A DNA stretch of 64,000 nt, taken from NCBI GenBank assembly GCA_964457335.1, contig CAYWGD010000014.1, positions 1-64,000 on the forward strand, given 5' to 3'. Positions 26,420 to 37,889 of this stretch are shown here, piece after piece. Both the position numbers and the translations under genes were made by a program. Numbering within the stretch: position 1 is the stretch's first letter; every line of letters starts with the position of its first letter. The notes under the pieces were generated by a model that ran no database searches, was not told the origin of the DNA, and was given only the letters and a program-made list of their open reading frames with translations. Source of the stretch: CAJBVW01 sp964457335. Lineage in GTDB: Bacteria; Myxococcota_A; UBA796; SXON01.

Positions 26420-27067
26420 ATGCCCATCGACGCGGTCATCTTCGACATGGACGGCGTGCTCGTCGACTCCGAGCCGCTCTGGCACGAGGCGGAGATCGCC
26501 GCCTTCGGCGCGGTCGGCGTCCGGCTCACGAACATCGACTGCCTCCAGACCACGGGCCTCCGCGTGGACGAGGTGGCCGCGTACTGGCACGCGCGCCGGC
26601 CCTGGCCCGGCGATCCCGCGGTCGTGGCCGCCGACATCGTTGCGCGGATGGCGCGGCTCCTCCGCGAGCGCGGGCCCGAGAAGGCCGGCGCCGTGGCGGC
26701 CGTCCGCTTCCTGCAGGCCCGCGTCCCGCTCGCGTTGGCGTCCTCGTCGGCGACCGTGCTGATCGAGGCGGTGCTCGACCGGCTCGGCCTCCACGACGCG
26801 TTCCGCGTGGTCCGCTCCGCCGAGCACGAGCCCTTCGGGAAGCCCCACCCCGGGGTGTACCTCACCACCGCCGCCGCGCTCGGCGTCGCGCCGGATCGTT
26901 GCCTCGCGATCGAGGACTCGGGCAACGGCATCCGCTCCGCGCACGCCGCGGGAATGCGGGTCGTCGCCGTTCCTGATCAGCCCGTGGCCGCCGAGGCGCT
27001 CGCGCTCGCGGAGGTCGTGCTCCCGTCGCTGGAGGCCCTGCCCGCGTGGTGGGCCGACACACGCTGA
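26420..27067 (+). CDS. hxpB: HAD-superfamily sugar-phosphatase, HxpB/YniC-like
   Basis: Protein of 215 aa, as in the family. Motif I DMDGVLVDSEPLWHEAE, motif II ALASSS, the Lys of motif III in GKPHPGVYL and motif IV IEDSGNGIRSAHAAGM are all present. TTGLRVDEVAAYWHARRPW matches the cap region of E. coli HxpB, which acts on hexitol and 2-deoxyglucose phosphates. No ribosome site is obvious. The stop codon begins a degenerate TGATACATC motif. Confidence 0.85.
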   Translation: MPIDAVIFDMDGVLVDSEPLWHEAEIAAFGAVGVRLTNIDCLQTTGLRVDEVAAYWHARRPWPGDPAVVAADIVARMARLLRERGPEKAGAVAAVRFLQARVPLALASSSATVLIEAVLDRLGLHDAFRVVRSAEHEPFGKPHPGVYLTTAAALGVAPDRCLAIEDSGNGIRSAHAAGMRVVAVPDQPVAAEALALAEVVLPSLEALPAWWADTR

Positions 27068-27083
27068 TACATCCAATGGGTCA
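27065..27083. repeat. Degenerate TGATACATCC half-palindrome after hxpB
   Basis: TGATACATCC starts with the stop codon. The right arm is decayed (GGGTCA). It is a weak member of the stop-codon palindrome family. Confidence 0.4.
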
Positions 27084-27146
27084 GCACGGCATCGGCGCCG
27101 TGGATCACGCCCGCTCGCGTCGGAGATCCGCCAACGACCGGCATCG

Positions 27147-27169
27147 CACGGTTCTTGCTACAAACCGTG
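27147..27169. promoter_or_regulatory. Inverted repeat just before the MYXO-CTERM gene
   Basis: CACGGTT (27147-27153) and AACCGTG (27163-27169) are separated by nine bases and end two bases before the ATG. It could be an operator or an mRNA hairpin controlling translation. The rest of the 100-bp upstream space shows no clear promoter. Confidence 0.4.
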
Positions 27170-27171
27170 AC

Positions 27172-28338
27172 ATGCGCCACCTCCCCCTCCTCCTCCTCGC
27201 CGGCTGCGCCGGCGGCCAGTTCACCACCGACTCCGGCCAGCTCGCCATCTCCGACGACGAGCAGGTCGACATCGAGGGCGCCCGCTTCCTCGCCGGGAGC
27301 GAGCTCTGCCCCACCCTGAAGATCCAGCACGGCGACGAGCTCCCCGAGGGCGAGTACGTCGCGACCGACTGCTTCGCCCAGTCCTTCGAGGGCCCGGTGG
27401 GCCAGGCCGGCGAGTGCCTCCAGTTCACCGAGCCCGGCACCGTCGACTGGACCTTCACCCCCCAGGAGTGCCCCGGGAACGCCTACGGCTACACCCCCGC
27501 GCCCGACCACGTCGCCATCGAGGTCGTCGCGGCCGAGAACGTGGAGGGCAGCCTCCCCATGCGGCTCGAGGAGCTGGTGGAGAGCCTGGTGGAGGACAAC
27601 CCCGCGGTCCGCCTCGACGGCGGGGAGGACTGGAAACTCGCGGACGACGAGCCGCTCCGGCTGGTGGCGAACCAACGCTTCGCCGTGAGCCCGATGTTGC
27701 GGACGGCCGACGGGGCCGTCGCGTGGCGGGAGGGCGAGCTGAACGCGGAGACCGGCGTCGTCACCTTCCCGCTCGAGACGAAGGGCGCCTGGGACCTCGT
27801 CGCCAACGAAGGCGCGTCCTCGGCGCTCACCCTCGCGGTCGACGGCGGCGAGTTCGAGGTGGGGACGGTGGAGGGCGTCCCGGAGTCCGCCGTGGCCTCG
27901 ATCGAGATCGCGGTGCTCTACGTCGACGCCGAGGACGGCATCTCGATGCCCTACGGCGCCCGCGCCGTGCTGCGCGACCAGGACGGGAACCTCGTGTTCG
28001 GCGCGCCCGTGGAGTGGCGCCACTCCGCGCTCCGGCTCATGACCGGCCCCGACGCCGGCCTGCCCGGCGCCGACTACGTGATGTTCGCCGACGAGTGCTC
28101 CGACCCCGGCACGACCTTCGGCGAGCAGCGCGCCACGCTCCGCGCGAGCGTCGGGCTCGTCTCCGACGTGGTGGAGCTCGTCTGGACGCCGCGCCTGGAG
28201 GCCGCCCCCGAGGAGGGCTGGACGAAGCATGAGGACTGCCAGCCGCCCACCGTGTGCGGCTGCTCCAGCGGGGGAAGCGCCCCCGCCGGCCTCCTGGTCG
28301 TGGGCCTCGCCGCGCTGGGCTTGCGCCGGCGTCGCTGA
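27172..28338 (+). CDS. Secreted protein with lipobox and MYXO-CTERM tail
   Basis: Protein of 388 aa. MRHLPLLLLAGCAGG is a lipoprotein-like signal (Cys12). The C-terminus is CGCSSGGSAPAGLLVVGLAALGLRRRR: cysteines, a hydrophobic span and an Arg cluster, the MYXO-CTERM sorting tag that myxosortase cleaves. The body is beta-rich and acidic, with no domain I recognise. Having both a lipobox and a MYXO-CTERM tag is odd: either LAGC only ends a normal signal peptide, or both termini are lipidated in turn. Two candidate control features, the palindrome at 27065 and the dyad at 27147, lie upstream. Confidence 0.85.
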   Translation: MRHLPLLLLAGCAGGQFTTDSGQLAISDDEQVDIEGARFLAGSELCPTLKIQHGDELPEGEYVATDCFAQSFEGPVGQAGECLQFTEPGTVDWTFTPQECPGNAYGYTPAPDHVAIEVVAAENVEGSLPMRLEELVESLVEDNPAVRLDGGEDWKLADDEPLRLVANQRFAVSPMLRTADGAVAWREGELNAETGVVTFPLETKGAWDLVANEGASSALTLAVDGGEFEVGTVEGVPESAVASIEIAVLYVDAEDGISMPYGARAVLRDQDGNLVFGAPVEWRHSALRLMTGPDAGLPGADYVMFADECSDPGTTFGEQRATLRASVGLVSDVVELVWTPRLEAAPEEGWTKHEDCQPPTVCGCSSGGSAPAGLLVVGLAALGLRRRR

Positions 28339-28366
28339 TCCGGGCCCCCTCGCGCGGCGCGGACCG

Positions 28367-29047
28367 TCAGCCGATCTCGCAGTACGTCGCGGTGAAGTCG
28401 AAGAGGATGTCGCCGGCGCCCTTGCCGTTGCTCTGCTCGAGCTCACCCTCGAAGGTGCCGCGGACCGACTGCTCGTCCACGACGTCCTCGATCACGAGCT
28501 CGCCGTCGGAGAGGTACCAGGAGTCGGCGTCGAGCTCGAGATCGTCCTCGTCCACGCCGCAGAAGATGTCGTCCTCGGCCTCCGGGTCGTACTGCTCCTG
28601 GGCGGCCCGGCCGGGGCTGCTCTCGTAGTAGTAGAGGTTGCCGTCCACCGCCGGGTCGCCGCCCACCTCGTACTCGTCGTCGTCCGGCTCGGTGTCGCCG
28701 CCGTCGAGCACCCAGAACGTGAGGTGGTGCGCCCCCTCGTGGTAGAGCGCGTCGTCGGCCCGGGCGACGTCCATCGACGGCTCCTCCATGACCTCGCAGT
28801 AGTCGTTGAGATCGTTGGGGCCGAGGTCGGCGAAGGCGTCGGCGAAGGCGTCGTCCGCCTCGTACTTCGCCTGCAGCTTGCCGCAGGCGCCCGCGACGTT
28901 CGTGAGGATGATGCGGTGCGTGTCGTTGTCGTCGTTGTAGAGCCACACCGCCGAGGCGACGCCGCCGAAGCCGTCGACCTCCTCGAGCGACACCGAGCCG
29001 CCGCAGGCGGTCAGCGCGAAGAGGGAGAGCAGGCCGATACGAGACAT
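28367..29047 (-). CDS. Acidic lipoprotein of unknown function
   Basis: Protein of 226 aa starting MSRIGLLSLFALTACGG (lipobox Cys15), with GGAGG five bases before the ATG. A longer in-frame start at 29104 would precede the signal with charged residues. The mature part is rich in Asp and Glu (DGGDTEPDDDEYEVGGDP) and has four Cys. I see no known domain. It is convergent with the MYXO-CTERM gene, 28 bp apart, and divergent from the DUF4476 gene. Confidence 0.78.
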   Translation of the reverse strand: MSRIGLLSLFALTACGGSVSLEEVDGFGGVASAVWLYNDDNDTHRIILTNVAGACGKLQAKYEADDAFADAFADLGPNDLNDYCEVMEEPSMDVARADDALYHEGAHHLTFWVLDGGDTEPDDDEYEVGGDPAVDGNLYYYESSPGRAAQEQYDPEAEDDIFCGVDEDDLELDADSWYLSDGELVIEDVVDEQSVRGTFEGELEQSNGKGAGDILFDFTATYCEIG

Positions 29048-29194
29048 GGGACCTCCATCCGGACCGGGAACTACCACGCCTCCGCCGAGCGTGCGAGCGC
29101 ACACCCGTTACACCCCCAACTCGTCACGTCCCGTCACCGCCCCGAACACCCGCGCGGTCGGCGCGTCTCTCCTGCACCCCCCCCGAAGGCCCCC

Positions 29195-30103
29195 GTGCTG
29201 CTTCCCCTCCTCTTCGCGCTCGCGCACGCCGGCGAGCTCCAGGTCATCTCCGACGGCCCCGTCTCCGTGGAGGTGGACGGCCGCGTCGTCCCCACGCGCC
29301 CGGGCGAGCGCGGCGCCACCGCGACCGAGCTCGCGGGCGGCAACCACCGCGTCCAGGTCTTCGACGCCCAGGACCGCATCCTCGCCTCGGCCACGATCGA
29401 CGTGCCGGTCACCCACCAGGTGCGCCTCGAGCTGCGCCGTGGGCAGCTCTTGGAGCTCGGTCGCGGCCCGCTCGCCACCGCCCCGGTGTGCCCCGAGCCG
29501 GAGCCGGCGCCCGCGCCGCTGCCCGGCGCGTTCCAGCTCACCGGCGTCGCGACCCGCGACGTGGCGGTGTGGGTGGACGGGCAGCCGATCGGGGCCTCGG
29601 GCGGGAGCTTCGTGGCCGCGTCGCTCCCCCCGGGGAACCACGACGTGCGCGTCGCGCAGGGGAGCCGCACCGTGTACAGCGGCCGCATGCGCATCCACTC
29701 GGAGCTCGTGCGCCGCTGCGTCCCCGCCCAGTCCGGCCTCGACTGCGTGTACGTCGAGAGCGTCGTGGCCATCCCGCCCCCCGCGCCGGCCCCGCCCCCG
29801 GCGCCTCCGCCCGCCGGCCCGACCGCCATGGCCGACCGGGACTTCGCCGGCTTCCTCGAGGCGCTGAAGAAGGAGAGCTTCTCCTCGGACAAGCTCGGCC
29901 TCATCACCACCGTGGCGCGGACCGGCTGGTTCAGCATCGCGCAGGTCGGCCTCGTGCTCGACGAGCTCCCCCACTCGAGCGACAAGGTCGACGCCGCGCG
30001 CATCCTGGCCCCGAAGGTCGTGGACCGTCAGAACGCCTGGAAGCTCAACGAGCACCTGACCTTCTCGAGCGACAAGGACGCGGTGCAGGCGCTCTTCCGC
30101 TGA
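29195..30103 (+). CDS. Secreted protein with C-terminal DUF4476 domain
   Basis: Protein of 302 aa from GTG 29195 with AAGG seven bases upstream. MLLPLLFALAHA is a signal peptide cut before GELQV. Two PEGA-like beta repeats follow (SVEVDGRVVPTRPGERGATATELAGGNHRVQVFD; VAVWVDGQPIGASGG...GNHDVRVAQG), then a Pro-rich linker. The last 90 residues form a DUF4476 domain (FAGFLEALKKESFSSDKLGLITTVARTGWFSIAQVGLVLD). It is probably periplasmic or on the surface; function unknown. The stop starts a GACACATCC palindrome. Confidence 0.82.
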   Translation: MLLPLLFALAHAGELQVISDGPVSVEVDGRVVPTRPGERGATATELAGGNHRVQVFDAQDRILASATIDVPVTHQVRLELRRGQLLELGRGPLATAPVCPEPEPAPAPLPGAFQLTGVATRDVAVWVDGQPIGASGGSFVAASLPPGNHDVRVAQGSRTVYSGRMRIHSELVRRCVPAQSGLDCVYVESVVAIPPPAPAPPPAPPPAGPTAMADRDFAGFLEALKKESFSSDKLGLITTVARTGWFSIAQVGLVLDELPHSSDKVDAARILAPKVVDRQNAWKLNEHLTFSSDKDAVQALFR

Positions 30104-30129
30104 CACATCCGAGACAGGGCGGGTGTGTC
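30101..30129. repeat. TGACACATCC/GGGTGTGTC palindrome after the DUF4476 gene
   Basis: Arms GACACATCC (30102-30110) and GGGTGTGTC (30121-30129), one G-T wobble, loop 10. It begins with the stop codon and lies between two convergent genes. Confidence 0.6.
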
Positions 30130-30149
30130 GCCGCGCGGGCGTCCGGCGC

Positions 30150-30950
30150 TCAGGCCGCCGCGGCGCCCGTGGCCACGCCCTCGATCTCCAGCACGGCCAC
30201 GGTGCGGACGGCGCCGCGCCCCGCGCGCCAGGGCATCACGGCCCCGCCGATCCCCGGGCAGACGTAGACCTGCCGGCCCGGCTCGCCGCAGAGCCCCGTG
30301 ACGTGCGGAGTCCCTTCGAGCCGCGAGAACAGCCACGGGCTCCACCTCGGGTGGTGCACCTGCCCGCCGTGCGTGTGCCCGGAGAGCACGAGCGGGACCC
30401 CGCGCTCCCAGAGCGCCGGCGCGCCGGCCGGGTGGTGCGAGAGCCCGATGGCCGGGCGCCCCGCGAGGCCCTCGGTGGCCCGGGCGGCGTCGGTGCGGGC
30501 GTAGGTGAGGTCGTCCACGCCCACGATCGCGAGGCCGTGCACCTCGAGCCAGGTCCAGGCGTTGTCGAGCACGGTCACGCCGGCGTCGGCGAGGGCGCGG
30601 GCCACGTCGGCGGCCCCGGCGCGGTGGTCGTGGTTCCCGAGCACCGCCACCTTCGGGCCGGGGAGCGGCGCGAGGAGCTTCACGAGCCGGTGCAGGGCGC
30701 CGGTGGTGTGCGCGACGAAGTCGCCGGTGAGCGCCACCACGTCGGGCGCGGCGGCGACGGCGAGGTCGATCGCCTCTCGCACGAGCGCGTCCGGCGTCAC
30801 GAGCCCGACGTGCAGGTCGGTCAGGTGGGCGACACGCACGCGCCCCGTCCAGCCCGGGTGGGCGACGGGGACGTGCGCCGGCGCGGGCGGCGCGAAGGGA
30901 TGGCGACGGGGAGGATTCGGCTGGGGTCCAGGTTCCACGCTGATCAACAT
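30150..30950 (-). CDS. Calcineurin-like metallophosphoesterase (YkuE type)
   Basis: Protein of 266 aa with the metal-binding motifs DLHVG, GDFVA, GNHDH, SHH and SGHTHGGQV in order. This set is typical of YkuE/UDP-diacylglucosamine-hydrolase-like phosphoesterases, which often act on lipid or cell-wall phosphodiesters. I start at ATG 30950 (MLISVEPGPQPNPP); the longer form to 31091 would add an Arg-rich leader that overlaps the start of mopE on the other strand. No signal peptide is seen. Confidence 0.85.
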   Translation of the reverse strand: MLISVEPGPQPNPPRRHPFAPPAPAHVPVAHPGWTGRVRVAHLTDLHVGLVTPDALVREAIDLAVAAAPDVVALTGDFVAHTTGALHRLVKLLAPLPGPKVAVLGNHDHRAGAADVARALADAGVTVLDNAWTWLEVHGLAIVGVDDLTYARTDAARATEGLAGRPAIGLSHHPAGAPALWERGVPLVLSGHTHGGQVHHPRWSPWLFSRLEGTPHVTGLCGEPGRQVYVCPGIGGAVMPWRAGRGAVRTVAVLEIEGVATGAAAA

Positions 30951-30989
30951 AAGGGCGCGCGGGCCTCGCGACGCGCGACGCGGAGAAAA

Positions 30990-31003
30990 GTGACATCGCT
31001 CAC
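30990..31003. promoter_or_regulatory. CRP/FNR-like dyad between divergent genes
   Basis: GTGA-CATCGC-TCAC is a perfect GTGA-N6-TCAC dyad in an AT-richer pocket (AAAAGTGAC). It is 40 bp upstream of the phosphoesterase start and about 60 bp upstream of the TATCCT box of the large MopE gene. Confidence 0.35.
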
Positions 31004-31055
31004 GCCCCCCGCGTACCCGCGCGTGCTCGCGCCCCCGGTCGGGAGGCGGCCGCGG

Positions 31056-31061
31056 TATCCT
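31056..31061 (+). promoter_or_regulatory. -10-like TATCCT upstream of the MopE/VCBS gene
   Basis: TATCCT precedes a run of about 13 C and GGAG, then ATG 31090. The same hexamer stands before the OPA transporter gene. No -35 is clear. Confidence 0.3.
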
Positions 31062-31089
31062 CGGCCCCCCCCCCCGCCCCGGAGCGACC

Positions 31090-34281
<3,192 letters not shown>

Positions 34282-34284
<3 letters not shown>

Positions 34285-34302
34285 TACATCGCGGGTGTAT
34301 CA
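34282..34302. repeat. TGATACA palindrome made of two convergent stop codons
   Basis: TGATACA and TGTATCA arms around TCGCGGG. The left TGA ends the MopE/VCBS gene and the right TCA is the stop of the patatin gene on the minus strand, the same arrangement as at 24174-24192. Confidence 0.85.
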
Positions 34303-34980
34303 GAGCCCCGCGAGCACCCGATCCGCCCGCTCCCGCGCGAGCGCAACGGCGGCGGGCACGTCGCCGAGGCTGAAGAAGCTCGCCCCGGACCGGGGCGTGC
34401 GGATGACCGCGAGGCCGTCGAGCGCGGTGTCGGCGTCCTTGCCGCCGGTGCGGTCGACGAGGTGGGCGATCGCCGGGCGGTCGCCCCGCCACGCGCGCCA
34501 GGGCGCGACCATGAGCCGGTCGACCACGCCGCCGTCGCGGTAGCGCGCCCCGTCGAGCTCGATGGGGACGAACACGCCGGGGATCGCGCAGGAGGCCGCG
34601 ACCGCGCGCGGGAGCGCCCCCTCGCGCAAGAGCGCGGGGCGGCCGTCCGGGGCCACGACGCCGACCGCGAGCGGGTGGCGGAGGTCCGCGAAGGTCGGCG
34701 GGAGCAGCTCCTCGAGCCACGCGACGAGCGGGTCGAGCGAAAACGCGCCCCGCCAGATCGTGGCGTGCCAGCCCATGAGATCGAAGGGTCGACGGCCGGC
34801 TACGAGCCGCTCCAGCTCGGCGGCGGGGACCCCGCCGGCCCACAACGCGCCGATCAACGCGCCGGACGAGGTGCCGACCACCGCGTCGACGCGCACGCCG
34901 CGCGCCTCGACGGCCTGGAGCACCCCGACGTGACGCGCGAAGGCGAGAAAACCGCTGGAGAGGAGGAGGTCGTGGGCCAC
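34300..34980 (-). CDS. Patatin-like phospholipase
   Basis: Protein of 226 aa from a GTG. The nucleophile elbow GTSSG and the Asp of YRDGGVVD form the patatin Ser-Asp dyad. The oxyanion region reads LLSSGFLAFARHVGVLQA in place of the usual GGGxRG, so lipid hydrolysis may be altered. It is short for the family but carries both catalytic motifs. It is probably a soluble lipid acyl hydrolase. No ribosome site is visible. The next gene (35020) is only 39 bp upstream on the same strand, so they may be co-transcribed. Confidence 0.82.
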   Translation of the reverse strand: MAHDLLLSSGFLAFARHVGVLQAVEARGVRVDAVVGTSSGALIGALWAGGVPAAELERLVAGRRPFDLMGWHATIWRGAFSLDPLVAWLEELLPPTFADLRHPLAVGVVAPDGRPALLREGALPRAVAASCAIPGVFVPIELDGARYRDGGVVDRLMVAPWRAWRGDRPAIAHLVDRTGGKDADTALDGLAVIRTPRSGASFFSLGDVPAAVALARERADRVLAGL

Positions 34981-35019
34981 GCGGCGATGTCACGCGGCGT
35001 GGCCCACGGGGCAAGGGCG

Positions 35020-35856
35020 CTACACGGCCACCTGGTCCGGGAGGCGCTCCGCGTCGCGCCCGGCCGCGATCCACGCGTCAAGGAACGCCTCCAGCGCGCG
35101 GGACCACGCGGGGTGGGTCGGCACCCGGTAGCGGCCCCGCGGCACGCTCGCGGCCTCGATCGCGTCGAGGAAGGCCTCGAGGTCACCGAGCCCGGCCAGC
35201 AGGCGAACGGGCGTGGCGCGGGCCCGCTCCTCCACGGCGACCGTCACCGGGGCGTGGACGGAGACGGCCACCGGGCCGTGCAGGAACGAGGCGCCGCCGG
35301 CCGCGGCGAGGTGCGCGGCCCGGAGCCACGCGTGCAGCCGCCGGTGCGCGGCGCCGTCGATCACGACCTCGCGGAGCAGGGCCGCGCGGAGCGCGCGCGG
35401 CCGGGTCGTCGGCTTCCACGCGCGGGCCCGGCGCGCGGCCGCCGCCTCCTCGACGAGGCGCCGGTGCGCGTCGCGGAAGTGCGGCAGGTAGACGAGGTGG
35501 GAGAGGGCGTGGTCGCCGACGAGGCCCTTCGGGAGCACCGCGCGCAGGAACGGGAGGCGGTCCTCGACGCGCAGGTGCGCGGTGGCCGCGGTCGCCCAGC
35601 GGAACATCGGGCCGAGCTTGTCGCCGACCTGCCGGTCCCAGACCATCGAGCGGATGCGGCCCGTGCGCCGCCGCGAGGCGTCGCGGTCGTCGGTCCACGC
35701 ATCGACATCCGGCGCGCCGAGGGCGCCGCGGAGGTCCGCGCGGACCGCCGCGCGCTCCTGCTTGTGGATGCGCCGCCGCGCGTGCTGGAAGCCGCGCTTC
35801 GTGGACGGAAGGATGCTGCGCGCCATCTGGAGGCGCTTCTCGTCACCGTGGTACAC
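35020..35856 (-). CDS. Basic protein of unknown function
   Basis: Protein of 278 aa from GTG 35856 with GAGG nine bases upstream. It is rich in Arg (STKRGFQHARRRIHKQERAAVRADLR) and lacks a signal or membrane span. The body is mostly helical by eye, with conserved-looking stretches GPMFRWATAATAHLRVEDRLPFLRAVLPKGLVGDHALSHLVYLPHF. I recognise no family. A later ATG at residue 11 is possible. It lies upstream of the patatin gene on the same strand. The 203 bp between this start and the histidine kinase stop hold only the palindrome at 36043. Confidence 0.65.
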   Translation of the reverse strand: MYHGDEKRLQMARSILPSTKRGFQHARRRIHKQERAAVRADLRGALGAPDVDAWTDDRDASRRRTGRIRSMVWDRQVGDKLGPMFRWATAATAHLRVEDRLPFLRAVLPKGLVGDHALSHLVYLPHFRDAHRRLVEEAAAARRARAWKPTTRPRALRAALLREVVIDGAAHRRLHAWLRAAHLAAAGGASFLHGPVAVSVHAPVTVAVEERARATPVRLLAGLGDLEAFLDAIEAASVPRGRYRVPTHPAWSRALEAFLDAWIAAGRDAERLPDQVAV

Positions 35857-36042
35857 CTGGAACCTCGCGCTTCGGGGAAGCGGCGAGGTCGACGCCCGCT
35901 GGAACCGCCCCTACGGCGGTCGGACCGACCTCGCCGGTAGGACGACGCGGCGGGTGGTCGGGCGCATGGACGCTCCAGGGGTGCGGGCGCGCGGGACTGC
36001 GCGCGGACCAAACGTAGGCGGGCGATCACACGCCCGCAAGAC

Positions 36043-36062
36043 TGACACATCCGGATGTATCA
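36043..36062. repeat. TGACACATCC/GGATGTATCA palindrome at the histidine kinase stop
   Basis: Twenty-base palindrome with one mismatch and no loop. Its right end (TCA, 36060-36062) is the stop codon of the minus-strand kinase gene. No plus-strand gene ends at the left TGA, so the motif is not simply a by-product of two facing stops. Confidence 0.75.
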
Positions 36063-37829
36063 GGTCGTGCGTCCGGCGGGAGCGGCCTCCACGGCCTCCG
36101 CGGCCACCCGAGGGAACCACACGTGCACGGCCGCCCCGCCGCCCGTGTGGCCCTCGGCCCAGGCGCGCCCGCCGTGGCGGTTCAGGATTCGGCGGACGAT
36201 CGCGAGGCCGATCCCCGTACCCTCGAACTCGTCGGGCCGGTGCAGGCGCTGGAAGGGCTGGAAGAGGCGCCCCGCCTGGCTCTCCTCGAACCCCGCGCCG
36301 TCGTCCCGGACGGTGAAGCGCGTGCCCTCGCCATCCGGCACCACCTCCACGGCGATGTGCGCCGGGTCCTTCCCGCGGGTGAACTTCCAGGCGTTGCCGA
36401 GGAGGTTCTCCACGACGATGCGGAGGAAGCGGGGGTCGGCGCAGAGCGTGCCCGTCTCGGGGACGGTGCACTCGACGTGCCGATCGGGCTCGCGGGTGCG
36501 CAGCTCGGCGAGCACCTCCCCCGCGATCCGCGCGGCGTCCACGGTGCGGCGGTTCAGCTCGCCCCGGGTGCTCCGCGAGAGCAGGAGCAGGTCGTCGATG
36601 AGCTGCTGCATCCGGCCGGCGGCGGCGCGCACGCGCCCGAGGTGGGCCCGCGACGCCGCGTCGAGAGGCGCCTCGGAGAGCACGGCCTCGCTGAAGCCGT
36701 CGATCGCCCGGAGCGGCGCGCGCAGGTCGTGCGACACGCTGTAGATGAAGGCCTCGAGCTCCTGGTTGGCGGCGGCGAGCTCGCGGGTGCGGGCCTCGAG
36801 CAGGGCGTTCATCTCCCGCAACACCCGCGCGTCACGCAGGAGCGTGACGTCGCGCATCACGGCCGCGAAGCCCCGCAACGCGCCGTTTTCGCCGCGCACC
36901 GGCGTGACGACGGCGTTCAGCTCGTACGGGGTCCCCGAGCGCCGACGCGCCGACATCGAGAGCTCCGCGCGCCCCTCCGCGCGCACGCGGTCGAGCACGC
37001 TGGCGAGGTAGCCCTCGCCGGCGTTCTCCTCCGGTCCGAGCATCGCCACGGGGCGCCCGACCACCTCGCTGGCCGGCCACCCCGTCATGCGCTCGGCGCC
37101 GACGTTCCAGCTGATCACCCGCCCGTTGGTGTCGAGGAGCACCATCGCGTAGTCCACGACGTTCTGGAACAGGAGCCGCAGCTGCTCCTCGCTCTCCCGG
37201 AGCCGCTCCTCCGCCCGCTGGCGCTCCGCGAGCTCGGCGCGCAGGGCGAGCTCGGCCCGCTCCGCATGCTGCCGGGCGAGGCGCTCGGCGGCCCACAGGC
37301 GCGCGTTGTCGATCGCGAGCGCCGCCCGCGCGGCCACCTCGGTCAGGAGCGCTTCCTCCTCCTGGGTGTAGCGCTCCGGCCGACCGAGGCGGACCAGGAA
37401 GATCGCGCCCAGGACCCGCCCGCGCGCCAGGAGCGGCACGCCGAGGGAGCACTTCAGCGGCAGCGTCCGCAAGAGCGCCCGCTGCTGCTCGGTCAGGCCC
37501 GGCGGCAGCCGGTCCGGGTCGATGGACACCCGCAGGACGGCCCGGTCCTCGAGGAGCGTCCTCCACACGCCCACGCTCGGGTCCGGCGCCGCGGCCGCGG
37601 AGACCTGCCGGAGGCGCTCGCGCACGGCAGGCTCGGCGTGCCACACCGCGAAGCCCGGCTGGCCGCGGGCCTCGAGCAGGCGGATCACGCAGGCGTCCCC
37701 GGCGGCGGCGCCCACGTGCTGGGCGATCGCGTCCAGGAGCCGCTGCTCGTCGACCACCGCCTCGGCGAACACCGACGACAACGCCGCCAGCACCTCGGCG
37801 CGCCCCGCGCGGGCCTCCAGATCCGTCAT
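36060..37829 (-). CDS. GAF-PAS sensor histidine kinase
   Basis: Protein of 589 aa, cytosolic. It has a GAF domain (residues about 15-185; CSLGVPLLARGRVLGAIFLV), a short coiled coil, a PAS domain (about 220-340; VDYAMVLLDTNGRVISWNVGAERMTGW), a HisKA helix with SVSHDLRAPLRAID (His near 364), and an ATPase domain with ENLLGNAWKFT, DDGAGF, FQPFQRLH and GTGIGLAIV. This matches phytochrome-like kinases without the chromophore lyase domain. I use ATG 37829, which has TACGTT seven bases upstream; an ATG six codons earlier is possible. No receiver domain or response regulator gene is next to it. A Ser/Thr kinase gene lies 60 bp upstream on the same strand. Confidence 0.9.
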   Translation of the reverse strand: MTDLEARAGRAEVLAALSSVFAEAVVDEQRLLDAIAQHVGAAAGDACVIRLLEARGQPGFAVWHAEPAVRERLRQVSAAAAPDPSVGVWRTLLEDRAVLRVSIDPDRLPPGLTEQQRALLRTLPLKCSLGVPLLARGRVLGAIFLVRLGRPERYTQEEEALLTEVAARAALAIDNARLWAAERLARQHAERAELALRAELAERQRAEERLRESEEQLRLLFQNVVDYAMVLLDTNGRVISWNVGAERMTGWPASEVVGRPVAMLGPEENAGEGYLASVLDRVRAEGRAELSMSARRRSGTPYELNAVVTPVRGENGALRGFAAVMRDVTLLRDARVLREMNALLEARTRELAAANQELEAFIYSVSHDLRAPLRAIDGFSEAVLSEAPLDAASRAHLGRVRAAAGRMQQLIDDLLLLSRSTRGELNRRTVDAARIAGEVLAELRTREPDRHVECTVPETGTLCADPRFLRIVVENLLGNAWKFTRGKDPAHIAVEVVPDGEGTRFTVRDDGAGFEESQAGRLFQPFQRLHRPDEFEGTGIGLAIVRRILNRHGGRAWAEGHTGGGAAVHVWFPRVAAEAVEAAPAGRTT

Positions 37830-37836
37830 CCCCCCG

Positions 37837-37842
37837 AACGTA
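37837..37842 (-). promoter_or_regulatory. TANNNT box before the histidine kinase gene
   Basis: TACGTT (minus strand) seven bases before ATG 37829; the gap is CGGGGGG. It fits the leaderless-type pattern seen at other genes here. Confidence 0.35.
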
Positions 37843-37889
37843 CACACACGCCGGCTGGGTCAGCCTCGGTCACGACCGCGCCATCGCCA

